From: Porphyromonas gingivalis ATCC 33277
GTDB lineage: Bacteria; Bacteroidota; Bacteroidia; Bacteroidales; Porphyromonadaceae
Assembly (NCBI RefSeq): GCF_000010505.1
Contig: NC_010729.1
Location: 416,001 to 480,000, forward strand
Direction: 5' to 3'
DNA: 64,000 nucleotides
Shown: piece after piece, positions 54,882-64,000 of the stretch
Numbering within the stretch: the stretch's first letter is position 1
Layout: every line of letters starts with the position of its first letter
Program-made: the position numbers and the translations under genes
Notes under the pieces: model-generated
Database searches by the model: none
What the model saw: the letters and a program-made list of their open reading frames with translations, nothing else
What the model was told of the DNA's origin: nothing

Positions 54882-56354
54882 TTATTTGCGTTCGCGGAAG
54901 CTTTCTGCCAAAGCGTGTTTCTGACGAGAGAAAACGCGTGTGCAGAAGTTCAGGAGGGGCTTGTGCATCATCAGACCGATCAGGCCGATCAGACCGATGG
55001 CGATTTCGGCTGTACGCGTATCGGTGAGCCACTTCAGTACAACCAACAAAACCGGGGCGACCATCATCGTCGGCAACGCTATCAGGATATTGACCATCGA
55101 AGTGCCTTGTTGGTTCATTACGCTTCTCGACATTACTTCTATGTAGCCTTTATTGAAGCATGCCATTAGCAGGATGAAGATCGTTCCTATACCGCTGTTC
55201 CATAGAAAGAGCGAGATGTGCAGGTAGACAATCTCCTCTCCCATCAGGAAATAGGGTGTGCTCAGGATGAAACTGGCTGCATTGAGTATCATCAGTATGA
55301 TGTAGTGGCTGCGAATGTAGGTTCGGGAGGTTATGGCTTGCGCCATCAGTCCATCGAAGAAAGCACAGTCCCACCGTATCACGAATTGCTGCTGCATCAG
55401 CATCAGGGAGCTGACGATGATATTGGCGATAATCGCATATGCGGTCATCGTGTCCGCATTGCTTTCCCTATAGAAGAGAAGGCCGTACAATATGAAAAGA
55501 AAGGAAAAGATGAAAGTACTGCGAAGGCGTTTGGAGCGCAAGATGAGCTTGATATGCAGTGCTATCACCTCGCCTATGATACCATGCTGACGCACAAAAT
55601 TCAGATTGTGGTACCGCTCCGTGCTGTTGGATTTGGTGCGCTCTTTAGCATAGCGATGCTGTCTGAAATACCGCTGGCTCGCTATATATGTTCCGGCCAA
55701 TATCAATGCCATGCAGATCCATACGATATATACCGGAAGGGACGAGACGAAGCGGAACAGGCAGTCCGACCAAGGCACGAATCCGGTGATTTCTGTAGCG
55801 AGCATGAGGGCTATGGCACCGATGACGATGATATAGAATCGGAGACCATCGCCCAGTATGCGCTTCAGATATGGAGCCAAGAGCATATCGGTCAGCGTAA
55901 GCATCAGCAGGGTGACGAGGGCTACAGCGAAATCGGCTGCCCCTTCTTCTATCCCCGTCACAATGCTGTAAGGCAGAAAGAGGAAAACGAAGACGTAGTA
56001 ATTGATCGGATTGGCCAATGGGCGGAATATAAGGTACTGTGCTATGGCTTTGCGCGGTATCGGCAGCTGCCGGTAGTAGTTTTCATTTATATAGTTGAGC
56101 GGTTGCAGGAAAAGGCGGATCACCAGACCGGCAAGCATCAGGAAAGGAATGAGTCCGGTCATTATTTGCATAGGAGCAAGAGCCGGAAAGCTTTCCTTAA
56201 TTATGATCGGAAAGAAAAGCCCAAAAATAAAAAGGCTCACACCTACGAACAGGAAGTAAATGGCCCAAAATATCATTATGGCAACGCTCTGTGCCGAAAT
56301 GGTGGAGCGGATCGTGCGCCGCCATTCGTGTCGGAATAGTTCTCGTTGGTACAT
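54882..56354 (-). CDS. DUF5687-type ABC permease
   Basis: A 490-aa polytopic membrane protein with about eleven or twelve helices. The cytoplasmic N-terminus FRHEWRRTIRS and the NYYRQLPIPRKAIAQYL segment resemble DUF5687, a Bacteroidetes family paired with export-type ATPases. The gene order (permease, then ATPase) and spacing support a two-component exporter. No substrate can be named. Confidence 0.8.
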   Translation of the reverse strand: MYQRELFRHEWRRTIRSTISAQSVAIMIFWAIYFLFVGVSLFIFGLFFPIIIKESFPALAPMQIMTGLIPFLMLAGLVIRLFLQPLNYINENYYRQLPIPRKAIAQYLIFRPLANPINYYVFVFLFLPYSIVTGIEEGAADFAVALVTLLMLTLTDMLLAPYLKRILGDGLRFYIIVIGAIALMLATEITGFVPWSDCLFRFVSSLPVYIVWICMALILAGTYIASQRYFRQHRYAKERTKSNSTERYHNLNFVRQHGIIGEVIALHIKLILRSKRLRSTFIFSFLFILYGLLFYRESNADTMTAYAIIANIIVSSLMLMQQQFVIRWDCAFFDGLMAQAITSRTYIRSHYIILMILNAASFILSTPYFLMGEEIVYLHISLFLWNSGIGTIFILLMACFNKGYIEVMSRSVMNQQGTSMVNILIALPTMMVAPVLLVVLKWLTDTRTAEIAIGLIGLIGLMMHKPLLNFCTRVFSRQKHALAESFRERK

Positions 56355-56383
56355 GGTTCTGTATTAAATCTTCGCTTCAAAAG

Positions 56384-56417
56384 AAAACCCCGAAAGTCAG
56401 ACAATGGGCTTTCGGGG
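56384..56417 (-). terminator. Terminator after pgk
   Basis: On the minus strand CCCCGAAAG, a 12-nt loop, CTTTCGGGG, then TTTTC. It separates pgk from the DUF5687 gene, which must then use its own promoter or read-through. Confidence 0.8.
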
Positions 56418-56473
56418 CTTATTTCGATTTTCAGTACATGTTGCTTGTTAATCGCCTTCCTTTTTTGGGGGGA

Positions 56474-57730
56474 TTATCCTTGGATGGCTGCAATGCCGGG
56501 GAGGGTTTTGCCCTCGATGGCTTCGAGCAAGGCTCCGCCACCCGTGGAGACGTAGGATACCTTATCGGCAAGACCGAATTTGTTCACGCAGGCAACGCTA
56601 TCTCCTCCTCCGACCAGCGAGAAGGCTCCATTGGCCGTAGCTTCCACGATGGCTTCGCCGACGGCTTTCGAGCCTATGGAGAAGTTGTCAAATTCGAATA
56701 CTCCCGTGGGACCGTTCCAAAGGATCGTTTTGGATTCGAGTATTACTTTGCGGAATTTCTCGATCGACCGGGGGCCTATGTCCATACCCATCCAGTCGTC
56801 GGGTATCTCCATATTGCTGCATACTTGGGTGGCTGCATCGTTGTCGAACCTGTCGGCTACTTTCGTATCCACGGAGAGTATCAGATTGACGCCCTTTTCG
56901 GCTGCTTTCTTCACGATGTCGCGAGCCAAATCCAGCTTGTCGTCTTCCACGATGGAGAGGCCTATCCGACCGCCTGCCGCTTTGGTGAAAGTATAGGTCA
57001 TTCCGCCGGTCAGGATCAGGTTGTCCACTTTGTTGAGCAGGTTCTCGATGATTTCTATCTTGGTCGATACCTTGGAGCCTCCCATGATGGCGGTGAACGG
57101 CCGCTTGATGTCGTGCAGCACTCTTTCTACGGCTTTTACTTCTTTCTCCATCAGATAGCCGAACATTTTGTGGTCTCGGTCGAAGTAGTCAGCGATCAGT
57201 GCCGTGGAAGCATGTGCCCGATGGGCTGTGCCGAAAGCATCGTTCACGTAGCAGTCGGCCATGGAAGCCAGCTTTTGCGTAAACTCTTTCTGAGCAGCCT
57301 TGACGGCTTTCTTCGCTGCGGCTTTTTCTTCGTCCGAAGCATCGTCGGAGAGTCCGCGCGGCTTACCTTCCTCCTCGGCATAGAAGCGGAGGTTTTCGAG
57401 CAGCAGCACTTGGCCGGCTTTGAGCTTGGCCGCTTTGTCCATGGCATCGGCTCCGATGCAGTCATCGGCAAAGAAGACATCCACGCCGAGCAGTTCGGAT
57501 ACGTGTGGCAGGATATGCCGGAGGGAGAACTCCGGTGCTACGCCTTTGGGGCGTCCCAGATGAGAGCCGATGATGGTCATACCGCCGTCGGCTATGATCT
57601 TGCGGAGAGTGGGGAGGGCTGCGCGGATGCGGGTGTCGTCGGTGATCTTAAAGTTGTCATCGAGGGGAACGTTGAAATCGACGCGCACGAAGGCTTTCTT
57701 GCCGGCGAAATTGAATTGTTCTATCGTCAT
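56474..57730 (-). CDS. pgk: Phosphoglycerate kinase
   Basis: A 418-aa glycolytic enzyme converting 1,3-bisphosphoglycerate and ADP to 3-phosphoglycerate and [19 protein letters not shown] at the start, [28 protein letters not shown] and the C-terminal [15 protein letters not shown] are the family's substrate and nucleotide motifs. The ATG at 57730 gives the standard length; an upstream in-frame start would add 19 unrelated residues. TATGTTTG on the minus strand (57788-57781) is a possible promoter box. It is divergent from pckA. Confidence 0.96.
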   Translation of the reverse strand: MTIEQFNFAGKKAFVRVDFNVPLDDNFKITDDTRIRAALPTLRKIIADGGMTIIGSHLGRPKGVAPEFSLRHILPHVSELLGVDVFFADDCIGADAMDKAAKLKAGQVLLLENLRFYAEEEGKPRGLSDDASDEEKAAAKKAVKAAQKEFTQKLASMADCYVNDAFGTAHRAHASTALIADYFDRDHKMFGYLMEKEVKAVERVLHDIKRPFTAIMGGSKVSTKIEIIENLLNKVDNLILTGGMTYTFTKAAGGRIGLSIVEDDKLDLARDIVKKAAEKGVNLILSVDTKVADRFDNDAATQVCSNMEIPDDWMGMDIGPRSIEKFRKVILESKTILWNGPTGVFEFDNFSIGSKAVGEAIVEATANGAFSLVGGGDSVACVNKFGLADKVSYVSTGGGALLEAIEGKTLPGIAAIQG

Positions 57731-57902
57731 TGTATTGAATGTTTTTGCCCCTGACGGGAGAGGTTCGTTTATTGTGTGGACAAACATACGAAGTTTATAT
57801 AGAAGAGTAGTTGCTTTGCCCCTTTAATCCGCCCTCGGAATCCCATCGTTTCGGTATCGATCCCGGACGGAAACGGCGTTATTGGTTCCTGAAGAATTTA
57901 TA

Positions 57903-57910
57903 TATCTTTG
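57903..57910 (+). promoter_or_regulatory. Promoter -7 element for pckA
   Basis: TATCTTTG, about 115 bp before the pckA ATG. The upstream box is a poor match (TTGG), 17 bp away. Confidence 0.55.
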
Positions 57911-57914
57911 CTCG

Positions 57915-57957
57915 GTCTCGAGGGTCACCCGATTCCGTCTTACGAGACGGGTTTTTT
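57915..57957 (+). promoter_or_regulatory. Attenuator-like leader of pckA
   Basis: CCGTCT (57935-57940), loop TACG, AGACGG (57945-57950), then GTTTTTT forms an intrinsic-terminator shape inside the leader. GTCTCG (57915-57920) can pair instead with CGAGAC (57943-57948), which would break the terminator. The two folds exclude each other. It could alternatively end a very short RNA. Confidence 0.55.
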
Positions 57958-58025
57958 GTAGTTGTCGGGGGCGATTGGACGAGACTTGCAACAGAGAAAA
58001 CAGAACCAACTTAATTATTCAGGTA

Positions 58026-59633
58026 ATGAGCAAATTAGATTTGACAAAGTATGGCATTCTCAATGCCACTGAGATTATCCACAACCCATCTTACGAGTTC
58101 CTTTTTGAAGAAGAGACCAAAGCCGGTCTCGAAGGCTTTGAGAAAGGACAGCTTACCGAACTGGGAGCAGTCAATGTGATGACCGGTGTCTATACGGGTC
58201 GTTCGCCCAAGGATAAGTTCTTCGTCATGGACGATACAACCAAAAACACCATCTGGTGGACGTCGGACGAATACAAGAACGACAACAAACCGGTGACTCC
58301 GGAGGCGTGGAAGAGTATCAAAAAGCTGGCCGTGGAGCAGCTCTCCGGCAAGCGTCTTTTCGTCGTGGACACGTTCTGCGGCGCCAACGAAAGCTCTCGG
58401 TTGAAAATCCGCTTTATCATGGAGGTGGCCTGGCAGGCCCACTTCGTCAAGAATATGTTTATCCGCCCCACGGAAGAGGAGCTGGCCAACTACGGCGAGC
58501 CCGACTTCGTGGTGATGACTGCTTCCAAAGCGAAGGTGGAAAACTACAAAGAGCTGGGACTGAACTCCGAGACGGCCGTCGTATTCAACCTGACCGAGAA
58601 GGTGCAGGTGATCCTGAACACATGGTACGGCGGTGAGATGAAGAAAGGTATGTTCTCCTACATGAACTACCTGCTCCCTCTGCGCGGTATGGCTTCGATG
58701 CACTGCTCCGCCAATACGAGCATGGACGAGAAGGAGACGGCTATCTTCTTCGGTCTGTCCGGTACGGGCAAGACCACGCTCAGTACGGATCCGAAGCGCA
58801 AGCTGATCGGCGATGACGAGCACGGCTGGGACAAGGACGGTATCTTCAACTTCGAAGGCGGATGCTACGCCAAGGTGATCAACCTGAGCCGCGAGAACGA
58901 ACCGGACATCTACAATGCCATCCGCCGCAATGCGCTGCTGGAGAACGTGACCGTGGATGCTGCCGGTAAGATCGACTTCGGTGACAAATCCGTGACGGAG
59001 AATACTCGCGTCTCTTATCCGATCTACCACATCGAGAACATCGTGAAGCCCGTGTCCAAAGCCGGCCATGCCAAGAAGGTGATCTTCCTCTCTGCCGATG
59101 CTTTCGGCGTATTGCCTCCCGTTTCCATCCTGACTCCGGAGCAGACCAAGTACTACTTCCTCTCGGGCTTTACCGCCAAGCTGGCCGGTACCGAGCGTGG
59201 CATCACGGAGCCTACGCCTACGTTCTCCGCTTGCTTCGGAGCGGCTTTCCTCTCGCTTCATCCTACGAAGTATGCCGAGGAGCTGGTGAAGAAAATGGAG
59301 ATGGTGGGAGCTACGGCTTACCTCGTCAATACGGGTTGGAACGGTACGGGCAAGCGCATCTCCATCAAGGATACGCGCGGTATCATCGATGCCATCCTCG
59401 ACGGCTCCATCGACAAGGCTCCGACCAAGGCTATTCCTTTCTTCGACTTCAAGGTGCCGACGGCTCTGCCCGGTGTGGATCCGAATATCCTCGATCCGCG
59501 CGACACCTATGCCGATGCCGCCGAGTGGACGAAGAAGGCGAAGGATCTGGCCGAACGTTTCATCAAAAACTTCGTCAAGTTCACGGGCAATGATGCCGGC
59601 AAGGCTCTCGTAGCAGCAGGGCCGAAGCTCTAA
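58026..59633 (+). CDS. pckA: Phosphoenolpyruvate carboxykinase (ATP)
   Basis: A 535-aa enzyme interconverting oxaloacetate plus ATP and PEP plus CO2. The ATP-type P-loop [11 protein letters not shown] lies near residue 241, with the metal-site [19 protein letters not shown] region beyond it. [11 protein letters not shown] near 58 and [14 protein letters not shown] are further family blocks. In amino-acid-fermenting anaerobes it can run toward oxaloacetate, feeding the fumarate branch; that direction is inference. The ATG at 58026 gives the usual length. The leader carries an attenuator-like fold. Confidence 0.96.
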   Translation: MSKLDLTKYGILNATEIIHNPSYEFLFEEETKAGLEGFEKGQLTELGAVNVMTGVYTGRSPKDKFFVMDDTTKNTIWWTSDEYKNDNKPVTPEAWKSIKKLAVEQLSGKRLFVVDTFCGANESSRLKIRFIMEVAWQAHFVKNMFIRPTEEELANYGEPDFVVMTASKAKVENYKELGLNSETAVVFNLTEKVQVILNTWYGGEMKKGMFSYMNYLLPLRGMASMHCSANTSMDEKETAIFFGLSGTGKTTLSTDPKRKLIGDDEHGWDKDGIFNFEGGCYAKVINLSRENEPDIYNAIRRNALLENVTVDAAGKIDFGDKSVTENTRVSYPIYHIENIVKPVSKAGHAKKVIFLSADAFGVLPPVSILTPEQTKYYFLSGFTAKLAGTERGITEPTPTFSACFGAAFLSLHPTKYAEELVKKMEMVGATAYLVNTGWNGTGKRISIKDTRGIIDAILDGSIDKAPTKAIPFFDFKVPTALPGVDPNILDPRDTYADAAEWTKKAKDLAERFIKNFVKFTGNDAGKALVAAGPKL

Positions 59634-59696
59634 GAACGGAGAAAAAGTGCTCGCGGCTTTCTGAGAGGGAAGCCGAAAGAGAGAGATAAAAAAGAA

Positions 59697-59738
59697 AGAG
59701 GGGGCTGTGTCATCTGCGACACAGCCCCCTCTCTTTGG
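59697..59738 (+). terminator. Terminator after pckA
   Basis: AGAGGGGGCTGTGTC (59697-59711) pairs perfectly over 15 bp with 59718-59732 around a 6-nt loop, followed by CTTT. Strongest member of the GGCTGTG terminator type in the window. Confidence 0.85.
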
Positions 59739-59794
59739 ATGCAGGCAGAGAGGGAGGTTTGGTTTTGGCGCATTCCTCCCTGCCGTGCTAACGG

Positions 59795-60403
59795 CTACAG
59801 ACCGCCGCTTTGCGAACCCTGCTCGCCGCTACTGCTGCCACCGGTATCGGATCTGCCACTCGGTGAGGACGGTTGGGAGGAGATTTGGGGCAATTCGTCC
59901 GATTCGCCGGCTGTGGAGGTCGAATATCCGGTCGAAAGCTCTGTTGGCTTCGTCCATCTTGTCTACCCAAGTGGAGATAGCCAGTTTCGTTACGTCCGCT
60001 TTGTACTTATCGCTTCGGAGTTCTTCGGCGAGTTTGTACATCAGCTCGGTCTCGTTGCGGTAGTTCTTTTTGTCGAGTCTTTTGTATGCACGCAATAGAA
60101 TTTCGAGTCATTGGGTAGCTTCGCCCCTGCGGCTTCGGGGCGGAAAGTTTCGCCCCGGATACAACCTGTCAGGTTGCGGAAGGCCTCGTCGCGGACGGCA
60201 TCGAATGCAGCCACTTTGGCTGAGTGTTCGCTGGCGATGATTTGTGCCGGACCGGCTTTGAAAATCTTTAGCACTCTGTCCAACTCATCCGGTGTCGGTG
60301 TGAGTTCGCTTGCACCGATGGTGCGGGCATCTTTGACTTCGTCAATCATGAAATTCAGCAACTCGGCTTGCTGAAATCGTCCGATTCCTACTTGTTCGAT
60401 CAT
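59795..60403 (-). pseudogene. DUF6261-family gene broken by two frameshifts
   Basis: Three minus-strand pieces read as one protein. The first (from 60403; IEQVGIGRFQQAELLNFMID ... LPNDSK) runs to near 60104. The second, in another frame (ILLRAYKRLDKKNYRNETE ... FDRIFDL), covers about 60100-59925. The third returns to the first frame with a Ser/Gly-rich tail (GESDELPQISSQPSS...GSQSGGL) and stops at 59795. One base missing in the A run at 60102-60106 explains the first shift. The family (DUF6261) is recognised from pattern; function unknown. It points away from the rRNA operon. Confidence 0.6.
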
Positions 60404-60727
60404 GTAAGTTTTGACCTATAGACCGGATTTGGGCGATTTTCGGTTCGAGTTTTGGCTTGTGCGATTGATAACCTCTGTTTTTTGCCTGCGTCCTCCCCTT
60501 TGTATCCTCTTCCTTTCTCAGCCGATTGCCGTTTTTTTCGGTCAAAAAAACTTTTTTCGCGAGGAAAAAACATCTTCTCATTTTTTTTCTTTTGCGCTCC
60601 TTTTGGGTCTCTCTTACGCGCGCGAACATATTAATATATGCTCCCTTTTGTCTTCTTTCTTGGGAGGGAGTCCTTTTCTTCGGGGGCTGTTTTTTTGTCG
60701 AACCGGTTGAAAAAAGAATTTGAAAGA
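60404..60727. other. Intergenic, pyrimidine-rich, no gene seen
   Basis: The plus strand is very rich in T and C with runs of T and A. Open frames across it are low in complexity. It ends at the first rRNA promoter. Confidence 0.5.
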
Positions 60728-60758
60728 TTTGTCTGTAAAGAAAAAAGGCGTACTTTTG
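60728..60758 (+). promoter_or_regulatory. rRNA promoter P1
   Basis: TTTG (60728-60731), exactly 19 bp, TACTTTTG (60751-60758). It matches the Bacteroidetes consensus fully. It lies about 515 bp before mature 16S. Confidence 0.85.
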
Positions 60759-60889
60759 TGACCGCAAAAGCGATTCCTGCCCGATTGATAGAGGAATTGT
60801 TCCGCCGAGCGCGTCGGGATTCTTTTTTGGGGGGGATCAGGCGACGAGCTTTTTCATGAGCGTCAGCCCTGAAAAAAGAGCCGATTGAT

Positions 60890-60920
60890 TTTGCCGATTC
60901 GGAAAAAGGTTTTACTTTTG
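60890..60920 (+). promoter_or_regulatory. rRNA promoter P2
   Basis: TTTG (60890-60893), 19 bp, TACTTTTG (60913-60920): the same boxes and spacing as P1, 162 bp further on. Confidence 0.85.
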
Positions 60921-60979
60921 CACCCACTGTCCGCCACATGAAGGGTTTCGATCCGGAGATTGGGGAGGGCAGTCGGAGC

Positions 60980-60993
60980 GCGATCATTGACAT
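60980..60993 (+). promoter_or_regulatory. boxA-like antitermination element, 16S leader
   Basis: GCGATCATTGACAT is repeated exactly at 63474-63487 before 23S. The TTGACAT core is like the boxA region seen in Bacteroidetes rRNA leaders. Confidence 0.55.
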
Positions 60994-61274
60994 TGTTCAT
61001 ACGAAGAACAAAAGTGTAGTACAAGAAGGAGAGAGAAGGGCTTCGCCATTTCTTGCAGGATTTCTGCCCCCTCGCAGAGAGAGGAGGGCGGATTTACCGG
61101 CTGTTATTGACGAAACCGTCTCTCGACGAGGACATATACTCTGTCAAAGAGAAAAACGAAAAGACCGAGAGAGAAAAAGAAACCGAGGTGTACTACCTGA
61201 TAAATCGAATTATCCAAAGGGTAATAATCGGCGTCTGAGCGATAATAACAGAAGCAAACAAACACACAAATATG

Positions 61275-62806
<1,532 letters not shown>

Positions 62807-63310
62807 CTGGAGTTCGGACCGATTGACATAAACGGTTGCCCGAAAAATTAAGGAGAATTGGTTGAAGGTAGGGTTTTTTGCAACGGAACCGGTGTCGGAG
62901 ATTTATCCGATCGGGGGAAGAAGAAAAGACCATATATCGCCTTCGGTTTCGGCTCTCGGCTTTTTTTTTATCCGAAAAACTTTACTGCACGGCGAAAAGC
63001 CATATTTGTTCGACGTATGAATAAAACGAATATAACCTGCGGATATTCCGATGCAATCAATCGGGATGTCCGGGAGGGTGTTCTCTCTCTTGGATCGAAG
63101 ATGGAGAGATACCGGAAGATAAGGAGTCTTTCCCTCCCCCGAGGCCTTGGTTCGTTTATCTTTCGAGCTTTCCCTGCTTCGAACTTTGCTTCTTTTTTTG
63201 AAGCGAGGCAAAAAGGGCAAAAAGAAAAAAATAAAGAGAGATAAGGGGCAACGGTCATGCAGCGCAAGGAGCTGCCACAGGCAGACGGAAGAGTTCGAAT
63301 AAGAGAGAAG
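62807..63310 (+). other. 16S-tRNA spacer
   Basis: No gene is seen. The stretch is part of the rRNA precursor and contains A- and T-runs (near 62960 and 63190). Confidence 0.7.
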
Positions 63311-63385
63311 CAGTCCTATAGCTCAGTTGGTTAGAGCGCTACACTGATAATGTAGAGGTCGGCAGTTCAACTCTGCCTGGGACTA
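63311..63385 (+). tRNA. tRNA-Ile (anticodon GAT)
   Basis: The acceptor AGTCCTA pairs with TGGGACT (one T-G); anticodon stem CTACA/TGTAG with loop CTGATAA gives GAT. No CCA encoded. It sits in the usual position between 16S and 23S. Confidence 0.97.
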
Positions 63386-63386
63386 C

Positions 63387-63460
63387 GGGGGATTAGCTCA
63401 GCTGGCTAGAGCACCTGCTTTGCAAGCAGGGGGTCATCGGTTCGAATCCGATATTCTCCA
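63387..63460 (+). tRNA. tRNA-Ala (anticodon TGC)
   Basis: The acceptor GGGGGAT pairs with ATTCTCC (two wobbles); anticodon stem CCTGC/GCAGG with loop TTTGCAA gives TGC. It begins one base after tRNA-Ile. Confidence 0.97.
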
Positions 63461-63473
63461 CGAAAGAAAACAG

Positions 63474-63487
63474 GCGATCATTGACAT
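63474..63487 (+). promoter_or_regulatory. boxA-like antitermination element before 23S
   Basis: GCGATCATTGACAT, identical to the 14-mer at 60980-60993. Confidence 0.55.
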
Positions 63488-63569
63488 ATTGGAAGAAAAT
63501 CAAATAAAGAATTTAAGTAGAGCACAACAAGCTTAAGTATACCGCCGGCGGCAATTGATTGCCGGGCGA

Positions 63570-64000
63570 ACAAAAGTAAGTAAGGGCAGACGGTGGATGC
63601 CTAGGCTCTCGGAGGCGAAGAAGGACGTGATAAGCTGCGAAAAGCTGCGGGAATCGGCACATACGAATTGATCCGCAGATATCCGAATGGGGCAACCCGT
63701 CAGGCCAAGGCCTGACACATGAATTGATTTCATGAGCGAACGCGGGGAACTGAAACATCTCATTACCCGTAGGAGAAGAAAACAAAAGTGATTCCCTCAG
63801 TAGTGGCGAGCGAACGGGGATTAGCCCAAACCGGCTTTGTTTCGGCAAAGTCGGGGTAATAGGACTTCGACAAAAGTTTAATGATAGATATAGGAGAACC
63901 TACTGGAAAGTATGGCCGAAGAGCATGAAAGCTGCGTATCCGACATATCGAACCATAGACGACGGAGCACCTGAGTAGCGCGGGACACGAGACATCCTGT
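63570..64000 (+). rRNA. 23S ribosomal RNA, 5' part, continues beyond window
   Basis: ACGGTGGATGCCTAGGCTC at 63590 and GAGGCGAAGAAGGACGTGA match the 5' domain of 23S rRNA. The start was placed 20 nt before ACGGTGG by comparison with E. coli. The gene runs off the right edge. Confidence 0.95.

Noticed and set aside
55218..56339. Long plus-strand frame opposite the DUF5687 permease
   Set aside because: Antisense shadow of a membrane protein; no domain or signal.

Overview
The window is chromosomal DNA of a Bacteroidetes, almost certainly Porphyromonas gingivalis. This rests on the 16S sequence at the right end, promoters of the Bacteroidetes type (TTTG about 19-20 bp before TAnnTTTG), the lack of strong Shine-Dalgarno sequences, and asaccharolytic, host-associated gene content such as GH92 mannosidases, an outer-membrane beta-barrel protein and PEP carboxykinase. 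The species call is recognition, not a database match.

Left part (1-10 kb): a Nudix hydrolase cut by the window edge, a BASS transporter and a DUF695 protein in one overlapping operon; xerD and aroQ back to back; an O-methyltransferase; tpx; then a minus-strand series (guanine deaminase-like, CvfB-like, a PDZ/DUF4136 protein, PncC and TsaD) and rpsT sandwiched between two almost identical tRNA-Glu genes. 10-20 kb: RNase R, a GH3-family protein and an MsbA-like ABC exporter on the minus strand, then a large outer-membrane protein. 20-36 kb: a 23-bp tandem array, pdxH, a rhodanese lipoprotein, two GH92 glycosidases, a DivIC-like protein, an RluA-type pseudouridine synthase, DsbD, MazG, GyrB and a fused C26 amidotransferase/M19 dipeptidase.

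36-42 kb is the accessory heart of the window. A promoter-to-terminator small-RNA unit is followed by a MITE-like element carrying a 41-bp tandem array, and then a two-gene restriction-modification locus. The larger protein (1324 aa) joins a GIY-YIG-type nuclease, a DEAH translocase, an NPPY adenine methyltransferase and a probable target-recognition region. Its partner looks like a second, degenerate methyltransferase with no NPPY motif. 42-48 kb: mltG-tcdA-lolD-HhH-yciO, greA and a HIT protein, then an island made of an IS982-like remnant and a second MITE copy. 48-54 kb: a glycogen-type operon (debranching enzyme, GT4, GH57, small beta-barrel) with every junction an ATGA overlap. 54-60 kb: an ABC/DUF5687 exporter pair, pgk, and pckA with an attenuator-like leader, then a frameshifted DUF6261 gene. 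60.7-64 kb: an rRNA operon (two promoters, 16S, tRNA-Ile, tRNA-Ala, start of 23S).

The intergenic regions hold most of the unexplained structure: a four-copy hairpin family built on a CGTTTTGG core; a MITE family with GAGAC-type ends; a 107-bp repeat placed 53-54 bp upstream of two unrelated promoters; two kinds of tandem array; and four GGCTGTG-type terminators. Three genes of tRNA threonylcarbamoyladenosine chemistry or its relatives (tsaD, tcdA and a YciO-type gene) also fall in the window, but far apart.
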